From Mantis religiosa (Eukaryota > Arthropoda > Insecta > Mantodea > Mantidae): 64,000 bases of DNA. The translations under genes were made by a program, and so were the position numbers. The stretch lies in assembly GCA_030765055.1 (NCBI GenBank), contig JAUKNK010000333.1, positions 400,001 to 464,000 on the forward strand, given 5' to 3'. Below, piece after piece: positions 22,002 through 37,304 of this stretch; positions within the stretch are counted from its first letter, which is position 1, and each line of letters starts with the position of its first letter. The notes beneath the pieces are model-generated. The model had not been told where the DNA came from. It saw nothing but the letters and a program-made list of their open reading frames with translations, and searched no databases.

Positions 22002-22381
22002 ATTACACAAATATAAATATTTGCTACCGAATTTCCACTTCATTTAAGAAATTGATGTTAATACTTCTTTCTTGTTTCTAATGGAAATCAATTTCGAAGG
22101 AAAATCACATTCGTCCTCAGTCCATCAAAAACAAACTCCGTTGTCAAGGAAATTTTTTGTTATGTTTCGTCTTCAGATGTTGGTAATGCTGAAAACATAA
22201 CATAACAAAAGAAAAACATGGTAACCGAGACTTCCTTGACAACAGAGTTTGTTTTTGATGTTCTGAGGACGAATGCGATTTGACTTCGAAATCGATTTCC
22301 ATTAGAAAGAACAAAGAAGTATTAACATCAATTTCTTAAGATATGTGTAGGTTTAATAGCAAATATTTATATTTGTGTAAT
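22002..22381. repeat. foldback element F2 (long hairpin)
   Basis: Arms of about 150 bp begin ATTACACAAATATAAATATTTGC on the left and end in its complement at 22381. They share long blocks such as AAGAAATTGATGTTAATACTTC, ATTCGTCCTCAG and CATCAAAAACAAACTC. The loop is about 70 bp. CCCTATAGG occurs just outside both ends (21992-22001 and 22426-22434). There is no coding frame. Confidence 0.88.
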
Positions 22382-22806
22382 ATTTATTGTTTCACTGTAA
22401 CTATCTTCATTTTCTACGTAGTCCCTATAGGATGTTTCAAAATTAGTTTTACAGCCTACAAACATTGTGTTAATATGACCGATGCTGGCAGTCTTGCCTC
22501 AGCATAAATAGTCAATTACATTGACAGACAGAATTTTGAGCAAAAATGCTCAAGAGGCATTTCTGCTTCTTTTGCAAGAGGTACAGAAGCAAGAGGGTAA
22601 GGAAAAGGACCCTGAATTGTTTTAGTTTTATACCAGAATCATAAAAGCAAAGAATTACAATTGTTATTAAAACAAGTGCAAATGAAATAGCATATTTTAA
22701 AGCAGATGGGAATGTGAAGAGAATTCCTTTCTTGGACGTGTTAAAAGCAGTGTTATGATAAATTAAATTTAAAGGGAGTCAATTAATGACACTAATCAAG
22801 ACTTAC

Positions 22807-23020
22807 TTCAAATTTTTCCGGAACATGACTCAGAGACTTTGCCTCTATCCTCAGCCGGCCATCGACTGGTTCTCATTGGTTTAGTTGACAATATTTTGTC
22901 ACAGGTCTGCTTTGGTGGTGGTTCAAGGAACTTCCTGAACAAATCTTTCTGGGAGATGTTGAAATTAAATACTTTGTTCCTATTTTTTGAAATGAATATT
23001 TGTTCCAATCTGGACAGTTC
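22807..23020 (-). mobile_element. Penelope-like element 2, inverted terminal copy (left)
   Basis: This is the inverse of 23740-23890: both contain TTCCGGAA..TGA.TCAGAGACTTTGCCTC and CATCGACTGGTTCTCATTGG on opposite strands. On the minus strand it reads FRKFLEPPPKQTCDKILST...RTSRWPAEDRGK, the same protein tail as the right copy. Confidence 0.75.
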
Positions 23021-23159
23021 TTGTTTTCCTGATGTATGCTTTAGTAGTTTTGATTCAGGATTTATGTTGTGGTTTTTTTCCCAAAAATGTGTGGCAAAAG
23101 CTAATGGCTACACCCAAGATCCCACAAACAGGCAATCTTCAATAGTTTAGCACACAGAC

Positions 23160-23920
23160 TGGTAAACATCCCTCTCACAGCAGAAGAATACAAAACAGAA
23201 TACATCAAAATAATTGAAATAGCACAAAAAATAACTTTCCCAAATCATTAGTTAACAAAAAAGTGAACTTAGCAAAAAAGAAGAAGCTACTAAAGGAAAC
23301 CGCAAGAAACTAATATGAATTTCAAAAACTTCACTTACCATTCTTGGGGCTATGATAAAATCAAAAATGTCTTCAAAATGCAAAACATTCAAATAGCACC
23401 AGTCAACCATTTCTCCTTAAAAAACCTAATTTGCACAAACATCAAAGATGCCATTCCTTCTAACAAAAAATCTGGTATATATCAAGTTGAATGCAGTGGC
23501 TGTAGTCAAATATATATTGGAAAAACCAAAAGAAATTTAGAAACAAGAGCAAAGGAACACTTTAGAAACATAAAATATAAACACTTAGAAAAATCAGCAG
23601 TTGCCACACATTTTTGGGAAAAAACCACAATATAAATCCAGAACCAAAACTACTAAACCATACTTCAGGAAAACAGGAACTATCTACATGGAAATAAATC
23701 TTCATTTCAAAACATAGGAACAAAGTATTCATTTTCGACTATCCCCAGAAACATTTGTTCAGCAAGCTCCTTGAGCCGCCACTAGAGGAGACCTGTGACA
23801 AAGTATTGTCAACTACACCAATGAGAACCAGTCGATGGTCGGCTGAGGATAGAGGCAAAGTCTCTGAATCATATTCCGGAAAAATTTAAATTAAGGCCTG
23901 TTTACTGTCATGAATCGACT
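23160..23920 (+). pseudogene. Penelope-like element 2: linker, GIY-YIG endonuclease and 3' end
   Basis: The frame at 23315-23635 reads NIQIAPVNHFSLKNLICTNIK, KSGIYQVECSGCSQIYIGKTKRNLETRAKEHF. This is a well preserved GIY-YIG module with GIY at 23474-23482, YIG at 23513-23521, and the conserved R and E-H block after it. A frameshift lies near 23635, after which PETFVQQAP and the tail shared with 22807-23020 follow. Penelope-like retroelements combine RT with this nuclease; here the RT is missing. Closest relatives in the window are at 41319 and 50880. Confidence 0.85.
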
Positions 23921-24444
23921 CCCTTTAAATTTAATATGAAGAGAAACTCCTTTTGTGGTACAGTATTAAGCATATTTTGCAGAAATGAAGGTTCAGGTAG
24001 TTTGCCAAAAGCTAATGTGATTATGGTGCATCAACCATAGATTCAGAGGTGCCAGGGGCAGAGTTTATCTAAACAATATTGGAATCCAAAAGTACTTTAT
24101 TTCATAAATATTTATAATAGAAACATTGGTGCATTGTAAAAGGGTTTAATAAGCAATAACAGAATTCAAATATCATGCCAGAACAAAAAATGCAAGCACA
24201 CATGCTGAAACACACGGACTGACAATGTAACTAATCATATCTGAATTCAGACTAAAAACAACTAACTTCATACTAATCAAAATTAAAAACATCAGTAAAC
24301 AATTCAATTGTTTCAAGTCATTTCAGATGAGAGGTAATAAATGACAATTAATAATAATGAAATAATGTGATATTTCATGTGATATACTGAGGTATTTTTA
24401 TATATATTTATTCCATTTATTCCATATTTTTTCTTTTTTTCCAG
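23921..24444. other. intron 4, right part, unassigned
   Basis: AT-rich. No family recognised up to the pyrimidine tract of the exon e acceptor. Confidence 0.4.
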
Positions 24445-24570
24445 GGCGAGTATTTCTGATACTGCTTTTCTTTGTATGGGCAGTTTTACCATACCATTAT
24501 CTACTCTCATTTGCATTCAATGTTTCAACCACTGGACTTGTAGCGGTATCCATGATCAACCTTATCACAG
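24445..24570 (+). CDS. ABCA3: ABCA3-like exon e: transmembrane helix 10
   Basis: The 126-bp exon follows a strong polypyrimidine tract and CCAG. Its first two bases join the last base of exon d to make a glycine codon. It encodes RVFLILLFFVWAVLPYHYLLSFAF and then the V-S-T-T-G...INLITG segment, matching the helix-10 region and following loop of ABCA proteins. The donor is GTAAAT. A long ATT array begins 30 bp after this donor, so the splice site sits right next to an unstable repeat. Confidence 0.92.
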
Positions 24571-24599
24571 GTAAATATTGCAACTTTTTCCACTCTTTC

Positions 24600-25030
<431 letters not shown>

Positions 25031-25265
25031 TGTTCAGTGACACCGTTGTAAACTGTCCATAGAAACCACATGGACATCCGGAGTCAGCTCACTTTTTTGT
25101 TAAGGGTTTTAAATCAAATATCTTTGAAAAATAGAATGATAGACGCAATTGCTACCCAAATACTTGAATTGCATGGCATATATTTTGACATATGAATTAT
25201 AAATGTTAATAAGTAATTCCTTATGTTCATTTTGTGTGCAATTAATACTGATGTTTGTTAACTAG

Positions 25266-25490
25266 GTGTAGCTGCCTTCATGGTGGTTCTAACGGTGAGG
25301 ATTCTAGGTTTTGAAACTAAAGAAGTTTCAAACACAATGGACTGGATTTTTACTATTGCTCCACATTATTCACTAACAACAAGCTTGTTAAACCTGCATA
25401 ATAACTATATTTTCAATAGTTTATGTGCAGAAGTAGATAAAATAGGTGTTGATGCTGTATGCCAGCTTCTCAAAAATCCATGCTGCAGGG
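25266..25490 (+). CDS. ABCA3: ABCA3-like exon f: transmembrane helix 11 and following loop
   Basis: The acceptor is GTTAACTAG and the donor GTAAGT; both edges split a codon consistently with the neighbours. The exon encodes a hydrophobic run GVAAFMVVLTVRILGF, the segment WIFTIAPHYSLTTSLLNLHNN, and a cysteine-containing loop (LCAEVD...CQLLKNPCC). In family members this APHYS-like stretch and the short cysteine-bearing loop lie between helices 11 and 12. The four cysteines may form luminal disulfides, which is inference. Intron 5 upstream of it is the shortest seen, 695 bp. Confidence 0.93.
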
Positions 25491-26990
25491 GTAAGTAGTC
25501 GCAAGGAGAAAACAAATACAATATTATTGTTTAAAAACAATATATAATTCAATAAATTATAACAATTACTGAATGAGCTGTATTTATCTTTGATATTAAT
25601 GTATATTATAAGTATTCATAGTAATATCAAAGATCAGGATGTTTAATCACTTATTATAATTTTTTGACCCCATAATATAGTTTTATTTCTGAAATAAATG
25701 GTAAATTTAGTTGCACAGACAACAGATTAATGTGGTGTATTTATTAACACTTAAAGTTTAGAGCAGTATCATTATGCTGAGGTGGAGGGATAGAATGGTA
25801 CAGATTATGACGTCAGTCACTGTCTTCTATGCATAAAATTCCTCCTTTTTATGAGCTCTTTCAGTCCTCTTATACACTTTGTGCAATACAAGATACACAC
25901 TTAAGGATATATGCTAAAATTTCAAATGACTAACTTTCTTGTTAGTTTGTGCTCATTGTTTATTTTTAGGTGACTTATGTAGGGATGGTCCATGTTGGTC
26001 AACCTGCTTCAGCTAGTACATTATTTTGTGGATGTTCAGTTTTATGGGCTCTGAATATCTTACAGAAAGTCTAAATCTTAGAGGTTTTATATATATATTC
26101 ATAATTTATCTTACCAGTGATAATTTGATCTGACAGGCGTTGTGTCAAAGGGTTTCGTTTCTCAAGAGCACCATAAGTATGCGATTCATATATGTGTTGG
26201 ATAACAAATCTTTTCTTATATTGAGCATGGCGGTTTTTTTATTACTTTTTTGTTAATTTATTATTTCTTTCTTAGGTGTGATCTTGCTTTGGTGACCTTA
26301 GACTTTTGTTGAACTGCAATATTGGGATTAGGTGTTCTATGAATAACATTGTCCTGCGACACTTTCCTGCTTTTGATGAAAATGGGATACTTACATAGAA
26401 GCAAACACACTTATTTAAAAAAAAAGAACAGTTTTTGCATAACAAGTTCCATTTTTATGAAATCGGGTACTTTTTATATACTGGACACTAATTATAATTG
26501 TGATTTTATATATATTTTAGCAGCAAAAGATGAATATTAAAGTAACATGTTACACATATTCACGATTTCTATATACTTACAAACAAACCACCACTTGTGT
26601 ACTTATTTATTCATCTTTCTTCTTCCTATTCAATGAATGATGACTGACAAAAGACAGTTTCAGAGCTGAGAGGCTGGGGTTTGTTTACTAGTGCATGAAC
26701 CTGTGTATGCAGTAACAATGTCAACTGTTGCATGACAAAGAGCACTGACACTCACCTTCAGGAGTTTATGTCTTCTAAAATCTCAGAACTTTAGTTTCTT
26801 TCTATAACTTGCAATAATCGGTGTTACCTTCTTTGTAGAACATTCATCATTGTTATTTAGTTTTCTGGTACATTTGTGTAGTGATCACTACTCAGAAGGG
26901 TTCTGCCTCTTCTATGAGGGAATGTGTGAACAATCCATAGAGTGAACAATTTGTTGCGGAGACAGAAAACGAACATTATACCATTTTTAA
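25491..26990. other. intron 6, left part, unassigned
   Basis: AT-rich. A small hairpin, ATCTTTGATATTA ... TAATATCAAAGAT, lies at 25588-25636. No protein-like sequence is recognised. Confidence 0.4.
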
Positions 26991-27014
26991 ACAAACTATA
27001 TTTTTCATATTTTA

Positions 27015-27660
27015 AAGTTAAGCTAGGAGGTCAAAGTCGAACATGGGCTCCACATACTGTTTGCAAAAGATGTAATGAAGGACTAAGGTAGAGGTACAAT
27101 GGAACACAGAAATCAATGAAGTTCTGGTTTCCTATGATATAGCGTGAACAAAAAAGTTCCTATGATTATTCCTACTTCTGCATGTGTAAAGTGTCAGCTT
27201 ATAATAAGACAAATAAACCAAAGTGAAGTATCCAGATGTCCTTGCTTCAGCTATAAGACTGTGACACATGGAGCAGACATCTCTGTTCCTATTCCACCAG
27301 CTCAACTAGAGGATACTGAGAGTTCAGTCTCTGCATCAATAGTAAATTCCAATACAAATGATTTCTCTGCATATGCTGCTGAAATATGTCACAGCATTTT
27401 ACAAGAAGTTTTGAACTATTTAGTAAGAGACAAATGTTACGTGCTCCTGGGTGAAGTATAAGTTTAAAGCTTCACTTTTTGAGATCTCATGATAATTTGT
27501 GATCCCTCAGCAATGAACATGAAGATTTCATCAAGAAATCAAGAAGATGGAGAGGGGATATCAGGGTTGGTGGAACATTACAATGTTAGCAGACTACTGT
27601 TGGTGCTTGAAAAGGAAATTTCAACTACGAGATAAAAGTAAATCAATGCAGCCATTGTTT
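27015..27660 (+). pseudogene. degraded cysteine-motif ORF of unknown family
   Basis: Reading with frameshifts, the plus strand gives SRTWAPHTVCKRCNEGLR (27040-27090), KSMKFWFPMI, YSYFCMCKVSAYNKTNKPK (27160-27225), then SILQEVLNYLVRDK (27395-27430), HEDFIKKSRRWRGD (27515-27560) and MLADYCWCLKR. Two Cys-x2-Cys pairs could form a zinc site. I recall similar W-x-P-H-x-V-C-x-x-C ... F-C ... sequences as multi-copy uncharacterised arthropod proteins, probably transposon-related, but I cannot name the family. Multiple stops make it a pseudogene. Confidence 0.45.
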
Positions 27661-28061
27661 CGGTCAAGGAAAAGCAACCTCATGCCTGCTTTTGCATGTA
27701 TGTAGGTGTGTGTATATGATTATTGCTCAGAAGTTTTGTATTCTCTACTTATTTTATAATCCATGTGTTTTTATGCCAAAAAAGTATTTTCAAAACGTAT
27801 TTGGTAATTTGCGAGAAAACCTTAATGTGCTAGAAAAAATGGAAAACACCATTCAATTGATCAAATCCAAGTTTGTTAATATGATCTCTCAGATTACAAA
27901 TTTTGCATTTTGTATTTATTTTTTAATGCACCTGTTTCTACCCACAAACTGTATTTTCAAATATAATTTTGAGTCGAACTAATACTCAATGCTTATGAGT
28001 CGCATAAGAGCCATAGATGCAAACGATGATTTGCGAAACATGTCCTCAAAATAGGTACGAA
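27661..28061. other. intron 6, unassigned
   Basis: No feature recognised. The frame at 27692-27982 shows only composition-driven residues. Confidence 0.35.
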
Positions 28062-28150
28062 AGTGAAGCAGATGTGTAAAAAATACGACTCATCTAAAAT
28101 TTAATAATTTTTCGCTGCACTGTGGTGTTCCAATACAGTTAAATCTCGAT
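28062..28150 (-). repeat. 89-bp repeat, inverse of the insertion at 62761-62852
   Basis: AGTGAAGCAGATGTGTAAAA through CAATACAGTTAAATCTCGAT matches the reverse complement of 62763-62852 with only a few differences. No target duplication is evident at this copy. Confidence 0.8.
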
Positions 28151-28559
28151 CTCTCTTTTAGCTTTTTTCTGTAATTATGATCTACTTTTAATCTGAAAAT
28201 CCTAGACATTTAACATTTTGCTTGATTAACATATCAAGTATGTTAATTTTTATTTTGTGATATAAGTGTTTTAAAATGAAATAAGAAAATATGAATCAGA
28301 TAAGCTAAATTTTTAAAATACACGCTGTGCAAGTAACCTTGATATTTTAACAGTAATTGTACATGGACCGAATTACTGTTTCAGTGCAGCATTGTATAGG
28401 TATACATTTAAACAATCAAGCATAATGAATAACAAATATTCCATTGAAAAACAAACAGTTCATGTAAAAGCATATTATGCAAAATTCAACTTCTGTTGAA
28501 AATTGTCTTTAAAGAATACAACATTTCATGCGGCCTAATGTATTAATAAATACTGTGAT
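28151..28559. other. intron 6, unassigned
   Basis: AT-rich, nothing recognised. Confidence 0.4.
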
Positions 28560-29760
28560 CATCATTGTGGTAAAAGGCGTCAAATTTCTAGGAATTTGGT
28601 TCCAGAGTTAGTTTCTTTGAAAGTTTTTCTAAGTTTCTGTTCCATTTCAGTTTGTTATCTATTACTAGTCCTAAAAATTATTTCACTAGCTTGCCTCATT
28701 TGCTCGCTTTTTATTTCCAAGGAGATACCTGCATATTTTTTACTTAAACTAATCTGCAACCGTTCTTTTTTCTTTATATTTAGTACCATTCCCAATTCTT
28801 CCAGGTATGTACTATCTGTCTCTAACAATGTATTTGCATTTCTTTGCAATTCAGCCACTGTATTCCCTGTTTCAATAATTGTTGTGTAATCAGCATAACC
28901 AATGGCTAATCCTCCTGCTTCCTGAAGTCTTTTAAACAGATCATTTATGTATCAAATAAACAAATGTGGCCCCAATTGCAGTACACCGTGGGTTATACAT
29001 TTAAATGGCAATTTGATTTTAGTTAGCTATCCAACTATATTATGTACTAACTCTATGCATTGCTCTGAGTTTAATAAATATGGCCTTGGCCATTCTAGTG
29101 GAATGCCTCTAATGCCATAGTTTTCAAGTTTTACCATTAATTTTCCTATAGTAATGCAGCAAATGCTTTAGAAAATTCAAGAAAATTGCTACCACTATTT
29201 CTATTTCATGCTTTGATAATTATATCATTTCATTTGCTTATTGCATATATTTCATTTTTTGAAAGACAATTTGGAACTCTGACACTATGTGCAGTTTTCT
29301 GCAGTAATTTTGGAGGTGTTACAGAAAGAATTCTTCCATTACTTTGGAAAAAACACAGCATAAAAATATTGGCCAGTAGTTTTCCATCATTTGTTTACAG
29401 CTCTTTTGTTTGTATATTGGCCTCACTATGACTCCTTTTAGCTTGTTTGGAAATGTTCCTGAATTGTAACTTTCATTTATAATATGTGAGAAAGTTTCAG
29501 CTAGCTCATATTTGCAATATTTTACCATCTCATTTGAATATATGTCTAAACCACTGGATTTCTTGCATTTTACTGTATTAATTTGTCTAAGGACTTCTTT
29601 TGTGATGTCCCTTATTACCATAGGGTTACTACTACTTCTTTCCTTTGTAGCTTGAGGTCTTAAGTTCTTAATTCCCACATTTGTTATTATATTTGTTATT
29701 ATATTTACATAATGGTCATTACTGCTAATTCCCTTTTTTTGTTTTGTTTGTAATTTACAT
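28560..29760 (-). pseudogene. LINE reverse transcriptase remnant (CR1/Jockey-like)
   Basis: Starting at the right, the minus strand reads KKSSGLDIYSNEMVKYCKYELAETFSHIINESYNSGTFPNKLK (RT finger region), then YKQKSCKQMMENYWPIFLCCVFSKVMEEFF. The N-Y-R-P-I-S motif is N-Y-W-P-I-F here. After damage, ITHGVLQLGPHLFI.YINDLF and IGYADYTTIIETGNTVAELQ follow at about 28860-29000, where the catalytic YADD has become YADY. The end near 28570 holds KLKWNRNLEKLSKKL. Three or more stops and an altered active site show it is dead. Confidence 0.85.
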
Positions 29761-29761
29761 C

Positions 29762-29830
29762 CTCCAACATTAAGACATCTGGAATGGTGAATGAATTTGT
29801 GTCTCAAGTTTAGAGAATATGTAGTGAACT
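29762..29830 (-). mobile_element. SINE family B, 3' end only
   Basis: The minus strand reads TTCATTCACCATTCCAGATG followed by TCTTAATGTTGGAGGATGTA, the 3' end of the SINE at 46743-46978 (TTCATTCACCGCCTGATATG, ACTTAATGTTGGAGG). Confidence 0.6.
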
Positions 29831-30297
29831 AAAACATCTAAAGCCTTTGTAAGATCTGAAAATACGTATTTTATATTTAAGAAAATAAAAATGGCTGTTT
29901 CCTTAGATTTATTTTTTCTGAAACCATGCTGTGTGTCAGATAATATGATTTTCTCAAAAACAAAACTAAGCAGTTTTTATACAGTAGTTTTTGAAACACT
30001 TTACCAGAGCCAATAAAGAAATTGCCTATAGTTTTCTGGTTTTTTTCCCCCCCTTTTTATCGAGAGGTTTTACGCTTGTGATTTCACTGCTAAAAGCAAT
30101 TTTGCTTGTTCAAAAGATGCATTGCACATGTCAGGGAAAAGTGATACTATAAAATGGGCAGACCTTTTGACAGTAACATCAGGGATGTTGTCGATACCGA
30201 AAGAGAATTTTGTTGATTTCATTTTGACATGCTGATCTCAAATACATGGTTTCAGTAATTGAATACTATAACTATAATAATGATCAAGTCTTTATAG
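29831..30297. other. intron 6, unassigned
   Basis: The minus strand near 29830-29990 may carry a LINE trace (HGFRKNKS..TAIF, resembling the Q-H-G-F-R-x-x-R-S-T motif). The remainder is not recognised. Confidence 0.4.
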
Positions 30298-30841
30298 TGT
30301 CACGGCAACAGGCATAAAAGTTTTGGCACAAATAAGGAAACAATCGGCGGATAATGTTTCATGGAAATAATGAGCCTTACTAAGCAGTTAATGATAGCGC
30401 ATAGCATAAACAGATATCGCCAGTAAGCAAGATAACTGAGGTAAAGGACTTGCCGCTCAGATAGGGTTTCAGTGTTGGAATGTTCTAGAGATATCTCGAT
30501 TAACGGAGAATGATTGTTTTTCTTGTTTGCTCCAGAAGGTTCTCGGTTCATGAATTTGTGTATAAAAAGAAGCCATGGCTAGTGATTAGAGTAGTTGTGA
30601 AACAAGAGAGTCAGCTGTGAACAGTAGTTGTGAAATGAGAGATAGCCAGCTGTGTTGTTGTAATGAGAGCCAAAGATGTAATCTGCTGGCAATGTTTGTT
30701 ATTGTGGTCTATCTTGTAAGACTGTGTATATGTGATTTAATGTTCGGATGAGGGAATTGGACAGTGTATTGCGACTAAAATAAAGGAGATTTTTAATTTC
30801 TGCAACTCGGCCTTTTAATTGTAAGAACCCACAAAGTTACA
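30298..30841 (+). mobile_element. solo LTR of the gypsy family (544 bp)
   Basis: It begins TGTCACGGCAACAGGC, matching the start of copy B's LTR, and ends CCCACAAAGTTACA. It has a TATA box (TATAAAAAGA at 30561-30570) and AATAAA at 30779-30784. Flanks are ATAG on the left and ATAT on the right, a one-mismatch 4-bp duplication. No internal region is attached, so it was probably left by LTR-LTR recombination. Confidence 0.85.
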
Positions 30842-31558
30842 ATATTTATGAAAGAAAATTTGAGAAGGAAATGTTTGAGGACAAACTTTTGGTGTCTGCC
30901 GATATATACCACTTACGAGGACTGAGAAAACCCTTGAAAAGTTTTAGTCAACTAGTATGTTCTTGTGTGATTTGAACTGTACTTCCATTCAAGAGTCTAT
31001 GCCACAACCTATAGCTACCTATAGCACTTCTTTGTTATTTTGTTTAGATTATTTACCTCTGAATCTTGGTGTAAGATAGGCAATCAGGTAGGCTGATCAT
31101 CTACAACCTTTAAAAGTTATGATAGAATACGAAAGTTATCTGTATTTTGGTAGCTATCAAAAGCTGTCTTAAACCTTTCATTTAAATTCCTAGCTATTTT
31201 AGTACAAAGACAATTTTGGAGATAATATATTACAGCCAAACTATAACAAGGCAATAAAGAATTTAACTAATAATATGCTCTGAAGTTCAGAAAAGTGTTT
31301 GACACTTCTCAAATAATATGCAACCAACAGGTAAATCTCAGAACATTATTATCCTAAACAACCTAACATATTTTATTAAATGCCCTAAATTAAAGTTAAA
31401 TAGATACATTTTAGCATAGTAACTTTTAAATTATTTACAGAAAATGTCAAATATTATTTTACATATTTTTACTCCCTGAATAATATCACAATTATTACAT
31501 TGCATCAAAATGTTCATATTACATGAAAATAATTACTAATACCAGTATTTTTTTGCAG
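30842..31558. other. intron 6, right part, unassigned
   Basis: AT-rich. No repeat or coding family recognised before the exon g acceptor. Confidence 0.4.
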
Positions 31559-31753
31559 TTCCTTCACAATGTCCAGAACAAATGTGCTGGGATAGATATG
31601 ATAATTATATTACATGGAACCATCCAGGCATTGCAAGAAATTTATCCTTCTTAGCTGCGGAAGGCGTGGTTTTTAGCATCTTACTACTCCTAGTTGAATA
31701 TAACATTTTCCATAAATGTGTTTACTCTAGAAAAAAGGGAAGATGCCTATTTG
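31559..31753 (+). CDS. ABCA3: ABCA3-like exon g: transmembrane helix 12
   Basis: The exon follows TTTTTTGCAG and ends in TTTG before GTAAGC, with codons split at both edges. It encodes VPSQCPEQMCWDRYDNYITW, the NHPGIARNLSFLAAEG motif, the hydrophobic helix VVFSILLLLVEYNIF, and a basic cytoplasmic tail YSRKKGRCLFG. Vertebrate ABCA3 has the corresponding W..PGVGR....MA..G then a helix ending in LIE.N. This closes transmembrane domain 2 and leads into the linker before NBD2. Confidence 0.93.
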
Positions 31754-32384
31754 GTAAGCATTTTGTATTTGTAACTCTGTGTTTGAATGCATTCTTCTCA
31801 ATTATAGTTTTAAACCATTTATTTCTCTTTTCTTTACTTTTTTCTTTGGTATTTCTACTCCTTCTCTCTTTCTCTCTCTCCCTCTCACCCTGCTGCATCT
31901 ATGGTAAACTGAAGCATTGTATTTTACTAAAAAATTTGATACTGGGATTTTAATTGGCAAACACACTTTGAGGTGTTCTGAATAAAAAAAGGAGGGAGAG
32001 GGAAAATTTTAAAAAAAATGTCCATGTGTGAGTGAGCAATATAATTAAAACAATAAGTGATAAAATTTCAATTTATCCATCACATGTCAAAGATGCAACT
32101 TGAAGATTTCAATAAAATAACCCCTTCCTCTCTTAACTAAAAATCCTCATGTTGGTGATCACAGAAACAGTAATGATTTACCAGTTCTTTATACTTGGGT
32201 ACATGCCTTGGATTTCACTAAGAAGAATACAGTTCCACAGCATAACGCGGGTCAGAGCCGCATCACATGACTACCAGCCTCACGTCCACATATGCAAGGC
32301 AGAGGTAGGCAATCATCCAACTGATACGGATACGTTTAGAATTAGGATTTTACTACGGAGTGGTTTCGGCATGGAGACCAGCCG
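31754..32384. other. intron 7, left part, unassigned
   Basis: A TCTCTC-rich patch lies near 31865-31890. Elsewhere nothing is recognised. Confidence 0.35.
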
Positions 32385-32590
32385 TGATCCATTGTATCTA
32401 TGCCCCCAAGTATGCCACCCCTGGGAGAAAGGATGAGGCAAGAGGAGACAGAGGGCAACTGTCTCAAAGAGCTATGACAGTGCAGAGGTTAGGTTCCCTA
32501 CATTTTACTTAGATAGAGACCTCCGCCGGCAGGCCAGGACAACGGGCATGACCCTTTCCTGTTGTATGGAAATGGGCCCAGCAGCCAATG
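32385..32590 (-). mobile_element. SINE family C, 3' part
   Basis: GGGAGAAAGGATGAGGC, GAGGAGACAGAGGGCA and CAGTGCAGAGGTTAGG match the minus-strand copy at 40170-40780 and the complement of 48470-48560. No tRNA-like head is present. Confidence 0.6.
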
Positions 32591-33619
32591 TACAAATAAT
32601 ATAGGGAGAAGATGTGGTCAGGTTCTTGAACCCCCAGCCAGAAAGTTGGTTTTATAGACCAGGGTTTGCCACCTAGCATAGCTACTCAATTTCAAGATAC
32701 TCTGCAGTAGGTCCTGGATGGCTTCCTGCAAAGAATGGCTAACAAATGAAACTGGTGCAGTTTGAAATTTGCAGGTCATATGGTTGTTTGACGGGGCTAC
32801 TTTCTATGATTAGGCTGCACTGTTTGTGAAAGCTGCAGTATTTTTTTCTCAGCAAGGATATAATGGACACTCTACTGGTGTATAAAGTGACTTGCCACCA
32901 CAGACAACACTGTAACATGAAGGTGACATCATCATATGTCGCTGTGTGTGCTGGCAGTTGAGGCAGCACTGTGGTGCTGCACAATTCTCTATGATGTACC
33001 TCTGTGGCATGGAGCAAGGAATTCCTGATGGCCAAACTCAATATGTCACAGCTGCGCTAGCAAGAGCAAGCTGGATGATAACACAGCGTCCACATTGTTT
33101 TAGTTATGCAGCTTCAGTCTAATGAGGGCCTATGACACCTGGGGAGTTGTGATGCAGGTGGATTTCATTGCTGAGGGCCATTGCTGCTATGTAAACTCCA
33201 GTATATAATGCCATCTCAGAGAACACCACAGCTACTATGTGTAACAGTTTTGGTGGTGATAATTTATTGCGGCCAATAGACTCTTACGAGAGCATCTGAC
33301 TGTCATTTATCTCTACACAGTCAAAATACAAAATTATCAAAATACATAAGTTATTTACACAATATAGAGTTGTTTACAAAAGTATAGGAGTTATTTACAA
33401 AGATCAAAATGCCTAAATTACATACAAACCTTATTGTTTACACAAGTGTAGAACTCAGTTATACTACATACATATATATTACAGTTCATTTATTCTATAC
33501 AAACTCTTCTCAATTAGGTAATGTTTTAAGACCAGTTTAAATTTTGAGTCAGAAGTATTCTTAATTACAGACAGCAATTTTTTGTACAGTATGGCTCATA
33601 TTTTAAATGGATCTTTATT
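32591..33619. other. intron 7, unassigned
   Basis: A GC-richer block at 32600-33250 looks like an old mobile element, but its frames (for example minus 32739-33041) match nothing I can name. 33280-33600 is AT-rich. Confidence 0.35.
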
Positions 33620-36989
<3,370 letters not shown>

Positions 36990-37157
36990 TCATTTAGTCA
37001 CCAAACAGCTAAGGATGAGATTGAATGATCTTGAAAATATTTCATGTATAAAACAACAAGTAGATGAAGTTTGAGTGTAAACCAGGTTATTCATAAATCA
37101 AACTCAAAAATGAAGAATACTTCACTGTTAATAATGCTTCTGCTTTTAATATTTTTG
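36990..37157. repeat. single arm of foldback family F1
   Basis: CACCAAACAGCTAAGGATGAG through GTTAATAATGCTTCTGCTTTTAAT matches the right half of the hairpin at 16737-17013, including the AAAATGAAGAATACTTCACTG block of its left arm in inverse. It lies 148 bp before exon h. Confidence 0.75.
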
Positions 37158-37304
37158 AGTGATAATATTTGGTTGGTGTCCTATTAGGTATTTATATCGA
37201 GAATGTTTATGTTGGTAATTATGGTTATAGAAAATAGATAGAGAATCAAAGCATCAAATTTCTACATTATATAATATTGAATAATACATTAATTTAATTT
37301 TTAG

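Noticed and set aside
30298..30841. TATA box and AATAAA as a host gene promoter and terminator
   Set aside because: Both signals belong to a solo LTR whose ends match six other LTRs in the window.
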